Shown: in pieces, positions 37,401 through 46,155 of the stretch
Layout: every line of letters begins with the position of its first letter
Numbering within the stretch: position 1 is the first letter of the stretch
Source of the DNA: CAIKMD01 sp963702925
GTDB taxonomy: Bacteria > Pseudomonadota > Alphaproteobacteria > ATCC43930 > CGMCC-115725
NCBI GenBank assembly: GCA_963702925.1
Contig: OY969771.1
Span: 3,162,001 to 3,226,000, forward strand
Reading direction: 5' to 3'
DNA: 64,000 nucleotides
The notes under the pieces: generated by a model
Database searches by the model: none
The model's input: only the letters and a program-made list of their open reading frames with translations
Told to the model about the DNA's origin: nothing
Position numbers and translations under genes: made by a program

Positions 37401-38435
37401 TCAGCGCGCGACGCGCACCAGCATCTTGCCGCGATTGGCGCCGCTCAGAAGCCCGATGAAGGCGCGCGGCGCGGCTTCGATGCCGTCGACGATGTCTTCG
37501 CGATAGCGGATGCGGCCGTTCTTCAGCCAGTCGATCATCGCGGCGCGGAATTGGGGCCAGCGCCCGCGGTGGTCGCCGACGAGGAAACCCTGCATCAAGG
37601 CGCGCTTCACCAGCAGCTGCCGGTTCCAGCGCGGGCCGATATCGGGCTGGCCCAAGCGGTCATAGGCGGAGATCGCGCCGCAAATGATGATGCGCGCGTG
37701 GAGCGCCAGATTCATGATCGCCGCGTCATGGGTGACGCCGCCGACATTATCGAAGAAGACGTCGATCCCTTGCGGTGCGTGGGTTGCGAGTTCGGCCGCG
37801 AGCACGGTCGCATCCTTGCCCTTGTAATCGACGCCGGCATCGAAACCGAGCTCTCCGGTCGCATAGGCGAGCTTATCGGCAGTGCCGGCGCAGGCGATGA
37901 CCTTGGCACCTTTGAGCTTGGCGATCTGCCCCGCCACTTGGCCGACCGCGCCGCCCGCCGCCGAGATCAGCACGGTCTCGCCGGGTAGCGGCTTGCCGAT
38001 CGTGTCGAGGGCGAAATAAGCGGTGGCGCCAGGCATGCCGAGCACGCCCAGCAGATAGGAGAGCGGCAGATCGCCGAGCGCTCCGCGGTCGATGCGCTCG
38101 ACCGCTTTGGCGGGAAGGACGGCAAATTCCTGCCAGCCGGCATGGGCGAGCACGATGTTGCCGGCGCGAAGCTCCGGTGCGCGCGACTCGATGATCTCGC
38201 CCACGACCTCGCCGGTCATCACGGCGCCCAGCTCCACCGGCGGCGCGTAGGAGCGCGCGGCGCTCATGCGGCCGCGCATATAAGGGTCGAGCGATAGAAA
38301 TAGCGTGCGCAGCAGAACCTGATTCTCGCCCAACGCGGGAAGTGGCGCGCGCTCGAGGCGAAAATCGCTTTCCCGGACGGCACGGCCTTCCGGGCGTTCG
38401 GCGAGGAGGAAACGCTTGTTATCGGTGGCGGTCAT
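37401..38435 (-). CDS. NADP-dependent medium-chain oxidoreductase (CurA/YncB-like)
   Basis: At 344 residues it belongs to the zinc-free MDR group: SLDPYMRGRMS near residue 50, nucleotide-binding AAGGAVGQVAGQIAKLKGA near 160, and the ..FDNVGG.. segment near 230. Such enzymes reduce alpha,beta-unsaturated ketones or leukotriene-like compounds with NADPH. It is 24 bases upstream of opgC on the same strand, but its function gives no clear link to glycans. Confidence 0.88.
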   Translation of the reverse strand: MTATDNKRFLLAERPEGRAVRESDFRLERAPLPALGENQVLLRTLFLSLDPYMRGRMSAARSYAPPVELGAVMTGEVVGEIIESRAPELRAGNIVLAHAGWQEFAVLPAKAVERIDRGALGDLPLSYLLGVLGMPGATAYFALDTIGKPLPGETVLISAAGGAVGQVAGQIAKLKGAKVIACAGTADKLAYATGELGFDAGVDYKGKDATVLAAELATHAPQGIDVFFDNVGGVTHDAAIMNLALHARIIICGAISAYDRLGQPDIGPRWNRQLLVKRALMQGFLVGDHRGRWPQFRAAMIDWLKNGRIRYREDIVDGIEAAPRAFIGLLSGANRGKMLVRVAR

Positions 38436-38482
38436 CGGCGTCCCGATCTTGCTCAGGGACGCCGATCATAGCAGACGGAGGG

Positions 38483-39322
38483 TCAGATCGCGTCGAGCTG
38501 GTAGGCGATATCGTTCGAGATATTCCAGAGATAGCCGATATCCGCCGCGCCGACGAGCGCATAGGCGTGCCCGTGATGCCGCCAATAGAGCACGTTGAGA
38601 TTGTCGCGCCGATCGAAGGTCGGGGCGAGATCAGGCTTGCTTGAGGCTGCAACCACGACCGTCAACGGCCCGAGCGCCTTGTTGTCGGTCGTGTAGAAAA
38701 GCTGCGTGCCCGGTTGTCCCTCGATAAAGACATAGCGCGCGCCCTGAAACTGCAAACCCCAGGGCTGCAGATTGGGCAGGTGGAAATCCGACGGCAGCTT
38801 CTGCACCGCCTTGCGCGCTGCGTTGTCGTCATTCGCCGGCACGTCGACCAGCGCCATATCGTCGGCGCCGGCATTGACGAAAAGCCTGTGATAGCCGGCA
38901 ATGTTGTCGAGCCAGTTCGACGAGGCAAGCGCAGCGGCCTGTTGATTGTTCGCGCCCGGGCCGGCGAAGAAATAGCCGATGCCGCCGCCGATCAGCAGAC
39001 CGGCCACCCCGGCCGCGGCCGCCCATTGCGCCCAGGGCCGGTTGGCCAGGGGCCGCGCTTCGCGCTTCCGGCGCTCGGCCGCCAGATCGACCACCGCGGC
39101 AGCGGATTGGCCGCGCGCCGCTTCCAGCAGCCTGTCCGGAATCGGTTCGTGCAGCACAGGGTCGAAGGCCGCGCGCAGCAGCCTTGCACTTTCGGCAAGT
39201 CCGGCCACGCGGTCGCGCATCGCGGCGTCGTCGGCAAGCCAGGTCTCGACCTCGGCGCGCGCTCCTGCATCGAGTTCGCCATCGAGATAGGCAACGAGGA
39301 TTTCGTCACTCGGCTTCTGCAT
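38483..39322 (-). CDS. Membrane anti-sigma factor
   Basis: From ATG 39322, eight bases after AAGGAG, the protein is 279 residues. The N-terminal 70 residues form a helical anti-sigma-like domain (LVAYLDGEL...AEVE.WLA) without the HxxxCxxC zinc motif. One membrane helix lies near residue 108-127, then an extracytoplasmic domain follows. It overlaps the sigma gene by 17 bases, the usual arrangement for a cognate pair. It should hold the sigma factor at the membrane until an envelope or oxidative signal releases it. Confidence 0.82.
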   Translation of the reverse strand: MQKPSDEILVAYLDGELDAGARAEVETWLADDAAMRDRVAGLAESARLLRAAFDPVLHEPIPDRLLEAARGQSAAAVVDLAAERRKREARPLANRPWAQWAAAAGVAGLLIGGGIGYFFAGPGANNQQAAALASSNWLDNIAGYHRLFVNAGADDMALVDVPANDDNAARKAVQKLPSDFHLPNLQPWGLQFQGARYVFIEGQPGTQLFYTTDNKALGPLTVVVAASSKPDLAPTFDRRDNLNVLYWRHHGHAYALVGAADIGYLWNISNDIAYQLDAI

Positions 39323-39833
39323 CGTTCGTGCTCCTTCGCGCATGCGCCCCGGCCTCGAGTTTGGCCTGAAGGGCGATCCGCGCTCGTGCCAGCCGGCTCA
39401 TGATCGTGCCGACCGGTACCTCGGCGACATCCGCCGCCTCCTTGTAACTCAGCCCATCCACCGTCACGAGCAACAGGGCCGCGCGCTGCTCGGCTGGCAA
39501 TTGGCCCAGCGCGGCGCGGACTTCCTGCAATTCGAGGCGGGCTTCGACACGGCGGACCGATTCGTCGGTCCCGACATGCATGCCCTCGTCCTCGCTCGTT
39601 TCTTTGCGGACGTTGCGCGATCGCAGCTGATCGATCCAAATCGTCTGCGCGATCCTGAACATCCAACTGTCAAACCGTGTCCCCTCCTGAAACTGATGCG
39701 TGCGGTTGAGCGCCCGCTCGCACGCAGCCTGCACCAGATCGTCCGCCTCGGCGGCCGAGCCGGTCAGGCCACGCGTGAAGCGCCGTAAACGCGGAAGGAC
39801 GGCAATGAGCTGGTCGTTGAACGACGGGCTCAT
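39306..39833 (-). CDS. ECF-type RNA polymerase sigma factor
   Basis: A 175-residue group IV sigma factor. Region 2 (about 12-80) includes EADDLVQ.AC..AL and SWMF.IA..I..D; region 4 (about 108-160) includes LP.EQR.ALLLV...GLSYKEAADV.EVP.GTIMSRL.RAR, the helix-turn-helix. It is co-transcribed with the membrane anti-sigma factor. A matching promoter and a possible hairpin over its ribosome-binding site lie just upstream. Confidence 0.93.
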   Translation of the reverse strand: MSPSFNDQLIAVLPRLRRFTRGLTGSAAEADDLVQAACERALNRTHQFQEGTRFDSWMFRIAQTIWIDQLRSRNVRKETSEDEGMHVGTDESVRRVEARLELQEVRAALGQLPAEQRAALLLVTVDGLSYKEAADVAEVPVGTIMSRLARARIALQAKLEAGAHARRSTNDAEAE

Positions 39834-39841
39834 CGGCCTGT

Positions 39842-39859
39842 CCCCCAGAGAAACGGGGG
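39842..39859 (-). promoter_or_regulatory. Leader hairpin covering the sigma-factor ribosome-binding region
   Basis: On the sigma mRNA, CCCCC pairs with GGGGG (forward 39855-39859 and 39842-39846) around an eight-base loop. The G-run is the best Shine-Dalgarno candidate, nine bases from the ATG at 39833, so folding could limit translation. Confidence 0.4.
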
Positions 39860-39885
39860 CCTCCGAAGCGGCCTGACAGGATTAG

Positions 39886-39910
39886 AACGGGGCGTGATCA
39901 GATTTATTCC
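39886..39910 (-). promoter_or_regulatory. Candidate ECF sigma promoter (autoregulation)
   Basis: On the minus strand GGAAT (39906-39910), a 16-base spacer and CGTT (39886-39889) match the ECF-type GGAA-N16/17-CGTT pattern. It lies 52 bases upstream of the sigma start, as expected for a self-regulated ECF gene. Confidence 0.5.
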
Positions 39911-40152
39911 CTGTAATGATACCGCCATGTCCGCGAAAGCTTCGGCTTGGCCGGCTGATCGCTGCGGGCAAGGCGGCGCGAGCGGCGGCGCGCCAAAGGT
40001 TTACCGCATCTTAACATGACCGCCAGGCCTGAGAAGGGTGCCACGGGGCATGCTGCGGCGCAGCGCAACCGAGTACTTGGCCTTGGGCTCTTCACAAAGT
40101 CTTTGATGCAGGTCATTGTGGCTGCGTTCTCGCCTAGGGGATTATCCGCGAC
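39911..40152. other. Intergenic region between sigma factor and pnt operon
   Basis: The sigma-pntAA gap is 319 bases in all. Beyond the sigma promoter and leader listed separately, this part should hold the pnt promoter on the plus strand. No conserved RNA or ORF was recognised. Confidence 0.45.
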
Positions 40153-41286
40153 ATGAGAATCGCAATACCAAGGGAACGACGCCCGGAAGAATGCCGGGTC
40201 GCGGCGTCGCCCGATACCGTCAAGCGCCTTATCGGCATGGGACATGAGGTGGTGGTCGAGACCGCCGCCGGCGTCGCAGCGGCCTACGTCGATGCGGCCT
40301 ATACCGCCGCCGGCGCGCAGATCGCGGCGACCGAACGCGACGCCTTGGGGGCGGCGGATATCGTCTTGAAGGTGCAGCGGCCGGAACCCGACGAAGTCGC
40401 GGCGATGAAGCGCGGCGCCGTGCTCATCGGCATGCTCGCGCCCTTACAGAACCCCGCCGAGGTCAAAGCCTATGCCGCGGCCGGGCTTACCGCTTTTGCC
40501 ATGGAACTGGTGCCGCGCATCACCCGCGCGCAGGCGATGGACGTGTTGTCCTCGCAAGCCAATCTCGCCGGCTATCGCGCCGTGCTCGAAGCCGCGGTCG
40601 CTTTCGGCCGCGCTTTCCCGATGATGATGACGGCGGCCGGCACGGTGGCGCCGGCGCGCGTCCTGGTCATGGGGGCGGGCGTCGCCGGCTTGCAGGCGAT
40701 TGCGACTGCGCGCCGCCTGGGCGCCGTGGTATCGGCGACCGATGTGCGCCTCGCGGCGAAGGAACAGGTCGAAAGCCTCGGCGCCAGCTTTCTCGCCGTC
40801 GATCTCGAGGCGATGAAGCAGATGGAAACCGCCGGCGGCTATGCCAAGGAGATGGGCGAGGATTTCGCCCGCCGGCAGCGCGATCACATCACCGAAGCGC
40901 TGAAGAAGATCGACATCGTAATCTGCACCGCGCTGATCCCCGGCCGCAAGGCGCCGATCCTCATCACCAAAGAGATGGTCGCGGTGATGCGGCCCGGCTC
41001 GGTGGTGGTCGATCTTGCGGTCGAGCAGGGCGGCAATGTCGAGGGCAGCGCGCCCGGCCAAGACGTGACCACGGCGAACGGGGTCACCATCCTGGGACGC
41101 TTGAACCTGCCGTCTCATATCGCGGTCGATGCGAGCGCGCTTTACGCCCGGAACCTGTTCGCCTTCCTCGGCCTCATCATCGACAAGGACAAGACGCTGA
41201 AGATCGACACCGCGGACGAGATCGTGAAAGCCTCGCTGCTGACCAAGGATGGCGCTGTCGTCCATCCGCAATTGACGGGGAGCTGA
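40153..41286 (+). CDS. pntAA: NAD(P) transhydrogenase subunit alpha, part 1
   Basis: This 377-residue soluble NAD(H)-binding domain I starts at ATG 40153. It has RIAIP.ERRP.E.R at the N-terminus, AMELVPRITRAQ.MD.LSSQA near residue 117, and the dinucleotide motif GAGVAGLQAIATA near 175. It forms the first piece of the split, Rhodospirillum-type proton-translocating transhydrogenase that makes NADPH from NADH using the proton gradient. Its stop shares one base with the start of the next gene. Confidence 0.95.
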   Translation: MRIAIPRERRPEECRVAASPDTVKRLIGMGHEVVVETAAGVAAAYVDAAYTAAGAQIAATERDALGAADIVLKVQRPEPDEVAAMKRGAVLIGMLAPLQNPAEVKAYAAAGLTAFAMELVPRITRAQAMDVLSSQANLAGYRAVLEAAVAFGRAFPMMMTAAGTVAPARVLVMGAGVAGLQAIATARRLGAVVSATDVRLAAKEQVESLGASFLAVDLEAMKQMETAGGYAKEMGEDFARRQRDHITEALKKIDIVICTALIPGRKAPILITKEMVAVMRPGSVVVDLAVEQGGNVEGSAPGQDVTTANGVTILGRLNLPSHIAVDASALYARNLFAFLGLIIDKDKTLKIDTADEIVKASLLTKDGAVVHPQLTGS

Positions 41287-41588
41287 TGATGGAAGCCGGC
41301 CAGCCGCATGTTTTCGTCTTCTTCCTGACGGTGTTCGTGCTCGCCGTCTTCGTCGGGTATTACGTGGTCTGGCGCGTCACGCCCGCCCTGCACTCGCCGT
41401 TGATGAGCGTGACCAACGCGGTGTCGAGCGTGATCATCGTCGGCGCGCTGATCGCCGCCGGCCCCGGCGGGGCCAGCTTTTCCAAAGTGATGGGCTTCGT
41501 CGCCGTGACCCTTGCCTCGGTCAATATCTTCGGCGGCTTCATCGTGACGCAGCGCATGCTGCAAATGTTCAAAAAGAAACAAAAATAA
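41286..41588 (+). CDS. pntAB: NAD(P) transhydrogenase subunit alpha, part 2 (membrane)
   Basis: A 100-residue membrane protein with three to four helices, including YVVWRVTPALHSPLMSVTNA, the conserved membrane segment of domain II. It begins at ATG 41286 overlapping the pntAA stop by one base. With PntB it forms the proton channel. Its small separate form is typical of alphaproteobacteria. Confidence 0.93.
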   Translation: MMEAGQPHVFVFFLTVFVLAVFVGYYVVWRVTPALHSPLMSVTNAVSSVIIVGALIAAGPGGASFSKVMGFVAVTLASVNIFGGFIVTQRMLQMFKKKQK

Positions 41589-41600
41589 CGGAGACTGCCT

Positions 41601-42992
41601 TTGAGCGCCGATCTCTCCGCACTGCTCTATCTCGTCGCCTCGATCTGCTTCATCATGGCGTTGAGGGGGCTGAGCTCGCCCGATACATCGCGCGGCGGCA
41701 ATCTTTACGGCATCATCGGCATGGTGGTCGCCATCGGCACGACGCTCGCCTCGCCGAATGTCGTCAGCTACGGCTTCATCCTGGCCGGCATTGTCATCGG
41801 CGGCGCGATCGGCACCTTCATCGCGCTGCGCATCCAGATGACCGCCTTGCCGCAGCTCGTTGCCGCCTTCCACAGCCTCGTGGGCCTTGCCGCAGTATGC
41901 GTCGCGACCGCGGCTTTCTTCGCGCCGGCGGCCTATGGGATCGGCACGGAAGGCGCCATCGAGCAGGGCAGCCTGGTCGAAATGGGGCTCGGCACCGCAA
42001 TCGGCGCGATCACCTTTACCGGCTCGATCATCGCCTTCGGCAAGCTGCAAGGCCTCATCACCGGCTCGCCCTTGGTGTTCCCGGGGCAGCATCCGCTGAA
42101 CGCGTTCCTCGGCGTCCTGCTGGTGGCGGCGTTCGTGTGGTTCGTGGTCGCGCAGCCGCCGGCGGCGTTCTGGGCGATCGTCGGGCTGTCGCTGCTGTTG
42201 GGCTTCCTCATCATCGTTCCGATCGGCGGCGCCGACATGCCGGTCGTGATTTCGATGCTCAATTCCTATTCGGGCTGGGCCGCTTGCGGCATCGGCTTCA
42301 CCTTGGCGAACAGTCTGCTGATCATCACCGGCGCCTTGGTCGGTTCGTCGGGCGCGATCCTCAGCTACATCATGTGCAAGGGGATGAACCGCTCGATCTT
42401 CAACGTCATCCTCGGCGGCTTCGGCACCGAGGGCGGCACGGGGGTGGCGGCCACGCGCGGTGACAAGGCGGTCAAATCCGGCAGCGCCGAGGATGCCGCG
42501 TTCATCATGCGCAATGCGAGCTCGGTCATCATCGTGCCTGGCTACGGCATGGCGGTGGCGCAGGCGCAGCACGCGCTGCGCGAGATGGCCGATCTGCTGA
42601 AGAAGGAAGGCGCCACGGTGCGCTATGCGATCCATCCGGTTGCCGGCCGCATGCCCGGCCATATGAACGTGCTGCTGGCCGAGGCCAACGTGCCCTATGA
42701 CGAGGTGATGGAGCTCGACGAGATCAATCGCGACTTCGCCTCGAGCGATGTCGCCTTCGTCATCGGCGCCAATGACGTGACCAACCCGGCGGCGAAAACC
42801 GATCCGCAATCGCCGATCTACGGCATGCCGATTCTCGACGTCGAAAAAGCCAAGACCGTGCTGTTCGTGAAACGCTCGATGGCGTCGGGCTATGCCGGCG
42901 TCGACAACGAGCTGTTCTTCCGCGACAACACCATGATGCTGTTCGGCGACGCCAAGAAAATGTGCGAGGAAATCGTCAAGGCGCTGGGCTGA
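41601..42992 (+). CDS. pntB: NAD(P) transhydrogenase subunit beta
   Basis: The 463-residue protein begins at TTG 41601 behind GGAG. The first 270 residues have eight or nine membrane helices with GADMPVVISMLNSYSGWA. The C-terminal domain III binds NADP(H), with VPGYGMAVAQAQ near residue 312 and VAFVIGANDVTNPAA near 391. It completes the transhydrogenase operon. It converges with the Nudix gene with a six-base gap. Confidence 0.96.
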   Translation: MSADLSALLYLVASICFIMALRGLSSPDTSRGGNLYGIIGMVVAIGTTLASPNVVSYGFILAGIVIGGAIGTFIALRIQMTALPQLVAAFHSLVGLAAVCVATAAFFAPAAYGIGTEGAIEQGSLVEMGLGTAIGAITFTGSIIAFGKLQGLITGSPLVFPGQHPLNAFLGVLLVAAFVWFVVAQPPAAFWAIVGLSLLLGFLIIVPIGGADMPVVISMLNSYSGWAACGIGFTLANSLLIITGALVGSSGAILSYIMCKGMNRSIFNVILGGFGTEGGTGVAATRGDKAVKSGSAEDAAFIMRNASSVIIVPGYGMAVAQAQHALREMADLLKKEGATVRYAIHPVAGRMPGHMNVLLAEANVPYDEVMELDEINRDFASSDVAFVIGANDVTNPAAKTDPQSPIYGMPILDVEKAKTVLFVKRSMASGYAGVDNELFFRDNTMMLFGDAKKMCEEIVKALG

Positions 42993-42998
42993 GCGGCG

Positions 42999-43463
42999 TC
43001 ACAAGCCGACCAATTTCTCAAGCGCGTCGAGCAGCGCGATCTGCCCTCTGTTGATCTTTCGCCGCGCCACGTCGAGCGCGAACCAAGCCGCACGGTCCAC
43101 TTCGGGAAAGCTTTGGCGCTTGCCCGAGCGCGGCGGCCATTCCATCGCGAATTCGTTGCTGCGGATCGCGGCCGGGTCGATCTCGCCCGCGATTGTCCAG
43201 GCGAGCACGGTCTTGCCCCCGGCTTGCCGGATCGGCGGCAAGGGGCGGAAATCGCCTGCCAGCGTGGTACCGGTTTCTTCCGCGAATTCGCGGATCGCCG
43301 CTTGCAGCGGCTCTTCGTTCGCCTCGATCTCGCCTTTGGGAATGGTCCAGGCGCCATCGTCCTTCTTGGCCCAGAAGGGGCCGCCGGGATGGACGAGGAA
43401 GACCTCGATGCCGCGTGTGGTCGCGCGGTAAAGCAGCAATCCGGCGCTGCGCTTTTTGGCCAA
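42999..43463 (-). CDS. Nudix hydrolase
   Basis: From TTG 43463, five bases after GAGGGAG, the protein is 154 residues. The Nudix box is complete (GEIEANEEPLQAAIREFAEE, then TGT, near residues 44-66). The N-terminus SAGLLLYR...IEVFLVHPGGPFW fits the NTP-pyrophosphohydrolase group that includes MutT/Ap4A-like enzymes. The substrate cannot be named. It lies 95 bases downstream of rpsU but behind a terminator, so it probably has its own transcript. Confidence 0.88.
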   Translation of the reverse strand: MAKKRSAGLLLYRATTRGIEVFLVHPGGPFWAKKDDGAWTIPKGEIEANEEPLQAAIREFAEETGTTLAGDFRPLPPIRQAGGKTVLAWTIAGEIDPAAIRSNEFAMEWPPRSGKRQSFPEVDRAAWFALDVARRKINRGQIALLDALEKLVGL

Positions 43464-43480
43464 GGCGGCTCCCTCGCAAC

Positions 43481-43515
43481 AAAACAAAAGCCGCCGCGGC
43501 AGGGCCGGGCGGCTT
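43481..43515 (-). terminator. Rho-independent terminator after rpsU
   Basis: On the minus strand an 8-base-pair stem (AAGCCGCC / GGCGGCTT, forward 43488-43495 and 43508-43515) is followed by TTTTGTTTTG. It lies 63 bases past the rpsU stop. Confidence 0.75.
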
Positions 43516-43578
43516 ATCTGTTTTCGCTTCGCACGACGTCTCGGCGCTCGAGATTCGCGCCTCGCCTGTGCTGCGCTG

Positions 43579-43782
43579 TCAATATCCCTCGCGCTCCAAG
43601 CGCTTGCGCAACAGCTTGCGATAGCGTCGCACGGCCTCGGCCTTTTCGCGCGCGCGGCGCTCGGACGGCTTCTCGTAATTGCGGCGCAGCTTCATCTCCC
43701 GGAACAGACCTTCACGCTGCATCTTCTTTTTCAGGGCGCGCAGCGCCTGGTCGACATTATTGTCACGGACGAGAACCTGCAC
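43579..43782 (-). CDS. rpsU: 30S ribosomal protein S21
   Basis: The 67-residue basic protein MQVLVRDNNVDQALRALKKK... matches bS21 along its whole length, including the Arg-rich C-terminal helix. It starts at GTG 43782 with AAGGAG upstream. It binds the 30S platform and aids initiation. It is monocistronic with its own terminator. Confidence 0.97.
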   Translation of the reverse strand: MQVLVRDNNVDQALRALKKKMQREGLFREMKLRRNYEKPSERRAREKAEAVRRYRKLLRKRLEREGY

Positions 43783-43923
43783 GAGCAGCCAACTCCTTCA
43801 GCAGAGGTCAAGACAAAGCGGGCCACAAGAGGCAGCCCGCCACGCTATTAAATACCACGATTTGGGCGGTTTTGCCAAGGCCCGGCGCTTTACCGGCCCC
43901 GGTGCCAAGCTCATATTAATGTC

Positions 43924-44466
43924 ATGGCCATCTTGAAGATCGCCCGCATGGGCCACCCTGTGCTGCGCTACAAAGCCGATCCGGTGGCCGACCCGACCGC
44001 TCCCGAAATCCGTGGTCTGATCGCCGACATGGTCGAGACCCTGGCCGATATCGGCGGGGCCGGCCTCGCTGCGCCGCAGGTTCATGTTCCGTTAAGGGTG
44101 GTGATCTTCCAAGTGCCGCAGCACCGTCTGACCGGACGGCCCGACGATGAAGCGCTCGATCTGGCCGCGCTCATCAATCCCGTGATCGAGCCCCAAGGCG
44201 ACGAGATGGAATTGGGCTGGGAGGGCTGCCTGTCGGTGCCCGGGCTCAAAGGCGCCGTGCCGCGCTATCGCCGCATCCGCTATAGCGGCGTGACCCCGGA
44301 GGGCGCGCCCGTCGACCGCACCGTGGAAGGCTTCCACGCGCGCGTCGTGCAGCACGAATGCGACCATCTCGACGGCGTGCTTTATCCGCAGCGTATGACC
44401 GATATGCGCCTTCTCGCTTTCGTCGAGGAAGGCGCGCGCTATCCGATCGATCTGACGACGGTGTGA
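43924..44466 (+). CDS. def: Peptide deformylase
   Basis: This 180-residue metalloenzyme has the three deformylase motifs: GAGLAAPQ near residue 46, EGCLSVPG near 100 with the metal Cys, and QHECDHLDG near 143 with the two metal His and the catalytic Glu. It removes the formyl group from nascent proteins. Only two bases separate it from coq9, so the two are co-transcribed; no fmt gene is next to it. Confidence 0.96.
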   Translation: MAILKIARMGHPVLRYKADPVADPTAPEIRGLIADMVETLADIGGAGLAAPQVHVPLRVVIFQVPQHRLTGRPDDEALDLAALINPVIEPQGDEMELGWEGCLSVPGLKGAVPRYRRIRYSGVTPEGAPVDRTVEGFHARVVQHECDHLDGVLYPQRMTDMRLLAFVEEGARYPIDLTTV

Positions 44467-44468
44467 CC

Positions 44469-45113
44469 ATGGACGAGACCGAGAGCAAGGATGCATTGCT
44501 TCTGGCGCTGTTGCCGGAAGTTCCGTTCGACGGCTGGACCCGCGCGGCCATACGCGCCGCGGCGGTCCGCGCCGGGCTCGATGCCGGGGAAGCGAGCGCG
44601 CTGTTCCCAAAAGGCCCGCGCGACGCGGTCGCGTGGTTCAGCAACTGGGCGGACCGCCAGACCCTGGCGGCGCTGCGCGCGCAGAAATCGCGCTTGCGCC
44701 TCAGCGAGCGCATCGCCTTCGGCGTCACCACGCGGCTCCAGATCCTGTTGCCGCATCGCGAGGCGTTGCGCCGCGGCCTGACCCTGCTGGCATTGCCGCA
44801 GAACATGCCCGTGGCGGCGAAGCTGCTCTATGACACGGTCGATACGCTCTGGCACGGCGCGGGCGACAAATCGACCGACTTCAACTTCTATACCAAGCGC
44901 GCGCTGCTCGCCGGGGTCTATGCCGCGACCACGCTCTACTGGCTCGACGATCGCTCCGACGGCGCCGAAGCCACCGCAGCGTTTCTCGACCGGCGTCTGC
45001 ACGATGTGCTGGCGATTACGCGGTTGAGGGAAAAGCTTCCGCGCGTGCCCAACCCGCTGAGTGCCCTGCGCGCGGCGCGCACGCGCTTCAGTGGCGCGGG
45101 ATCAGCTTCGTGA
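44469..45113 (+). CDS. coq9: COQ9-family ubiquinone biosynthesis protein
   Basis: The 214-residue product has a TetR-like helical fold with the COQ9 features FPKGPRDAV.WFSNWADR and KLLYDTVDTLWH.AGDKSTDFNFYTKRALLA (in pieces near residues 47 and 120-145). COQ9 binds lipids and presents ubiquinone intermediates to the hydroxylase COQ7. It is found mainly in mitochondria and alphaproteobacteria. Its 3' end overlaps purK by 26 bases on the opposite strand. Confidence 0.92.
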   Translation: MDETESKDALLLALLPEVPFDGWTRAAIRAAAVRAGLDAGEASALFPKGPRDAVAWFSNWADRQTLAALRAQKSRLRLSERIAFGVTTRLQILLPHREALRRGLTLLALPQNMPVAAKLLYDTVDTLWHGAGDKSTDFNFYTKRALLAGVYAATTLYWLDDRSDGAEATAAFLDRRLHDVLAITRLREKLPRVPNPLSALRAARTRFSGAGSAS

Positions 45114-46155
45114 CGTGACCCATCTTGCGGCCGGGCGCTGCCTTGTCCTTGCCGTAGAGGTGGATTTTCTGTAGCGGGTCGCTGATCGCGTCGCGCCATT
45201 TGGCGACATCCGCGCCGATCAGGTTCTTCATCACCGCGTCGGAATGCGAATCGGGCGAGCCGAGCGGCAGGCCGCAAATCGCGCGCACCAATTGCTCGAA
45301 CTGGCTCGTATAGCAGGCGTCGATGGTCCAATGGCCCGAATTATGCGGCCGCGGCGCGAGCTCGTTGACCAGCACCTCGCCTTGATGCGTGACGAACATT
45401 TCGACCGCGAGCAGGCCGATCAGGTCGAGTTTTTCGGCGACATGGCGGGCGATGGCCTCGGCGCGCATCGCCACGTCGGGCGCGATCCGCGCCGGCGCGA
45501 TGGTGGTGTCGAGAATCCCGCGCACATGCTGGTTTTCGACCGGCGCATAGGTCGCCCATTTGCCGCCCTCGCTGCGCGCGACGATTACCGAAATCTCGCA
45601 GGCGAATTCGACGAAGCCTTCGAGGATGCAGTCGCTCGTGCCGGCGCCGCGCCAGACGGCGCCGAGATCGGTTTCGAGACGGATCGGGGTTTGACCCTTG
45701 CCGTCATAGCCCAGGCGCACGGTTTTCAGGATCGCGCGCGGGCCGATCGCCTCGACGGCGCTGCGCAGCTCCGCCTCGCTCGCCACCTCGCGATAAGGCG
45801 CCGTCGCCGCGCCGATCGAGCGGAGGAAATTCTTCTCTTTGAGGCGGTCTTGCGCGATGCGCAGGGCATTGGGTCCCGGTCGCACCGGCTTGCGTTCGGC
45901 CAGGAACTCGGCCGTATCGGCGGGTATGTTCTCGAATTCGAAGGTGACGATGTCGACGGCCTTGGCAAAACGGTCGAGCGCGAATTTGTCGTCATAGGCT
46001 GCGGTGGTGGCGTAGGGCGTTGCCTGCTTTCCCGGGCTGTCCTTGATCGGGCAATAGACGTGACAGCGATAGCCTAGCGCGATCGCCGCAAGCGCCGTCA
46101 TGCGCCCAAGCTGTCCGCCGCCCAGAATGCCGATCGTCTTGCCTGGCTCGATCAT
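45088..46155 (-). CDS. purK: N5-carboxyaminoimidazole ribonucleotide synthase
   Basis: A 355-residue ATP-grasp enzyme from ATG 46155, which overlaps the purE stop by four bases. It has GILGGGQLGRM near residue 8, LKTVRLGYDGKGQ near 150, and NELAPRPHNSGH near 258, all typical of PurK. It uses ATP and bicarbonate on AIR in purine synthesis, making the substrate for PurE. Its end overlaps the convergent coq9. Confidence 0.96.
   Translation of the reverse strand: MIEPGKTIGILGGGQLGRMTALAAIALGYRCHVYCPIKDSPGKQATPYATTAAYDDKFALDRFAKAVDIVTFEFENIPADTAEFLAERKPVRPGPNALRIAQDRLKEKNFLRSIGAATAPYREVASEAELRSAVEAIGPRAILKTVRLGYDGKGQTPIRLETDLGAVWRGAGTSDCILEGFVEFACEISVIVARSEGGKWATYAPVENQHVRGILDTTIAPARIAPDVAMRAEAIARHVAEKLDLIGLLAVEMFVTHQGEVLVNELAPRPHNSGHWTIDACYTSQFEQLVRAICGLPLGSPDSHSDAVMKNLIGADVAKWRDAISDPLQKIHLYGKDKAAPGRKMGHVTKLIPRH

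Noticed and set aside
41142..42809. A 555-codon minus-strand frame opposite pntB
   Set aside because: It is His/Arg/Asp-rich antisense shadow of pntB without any recognisable domain.
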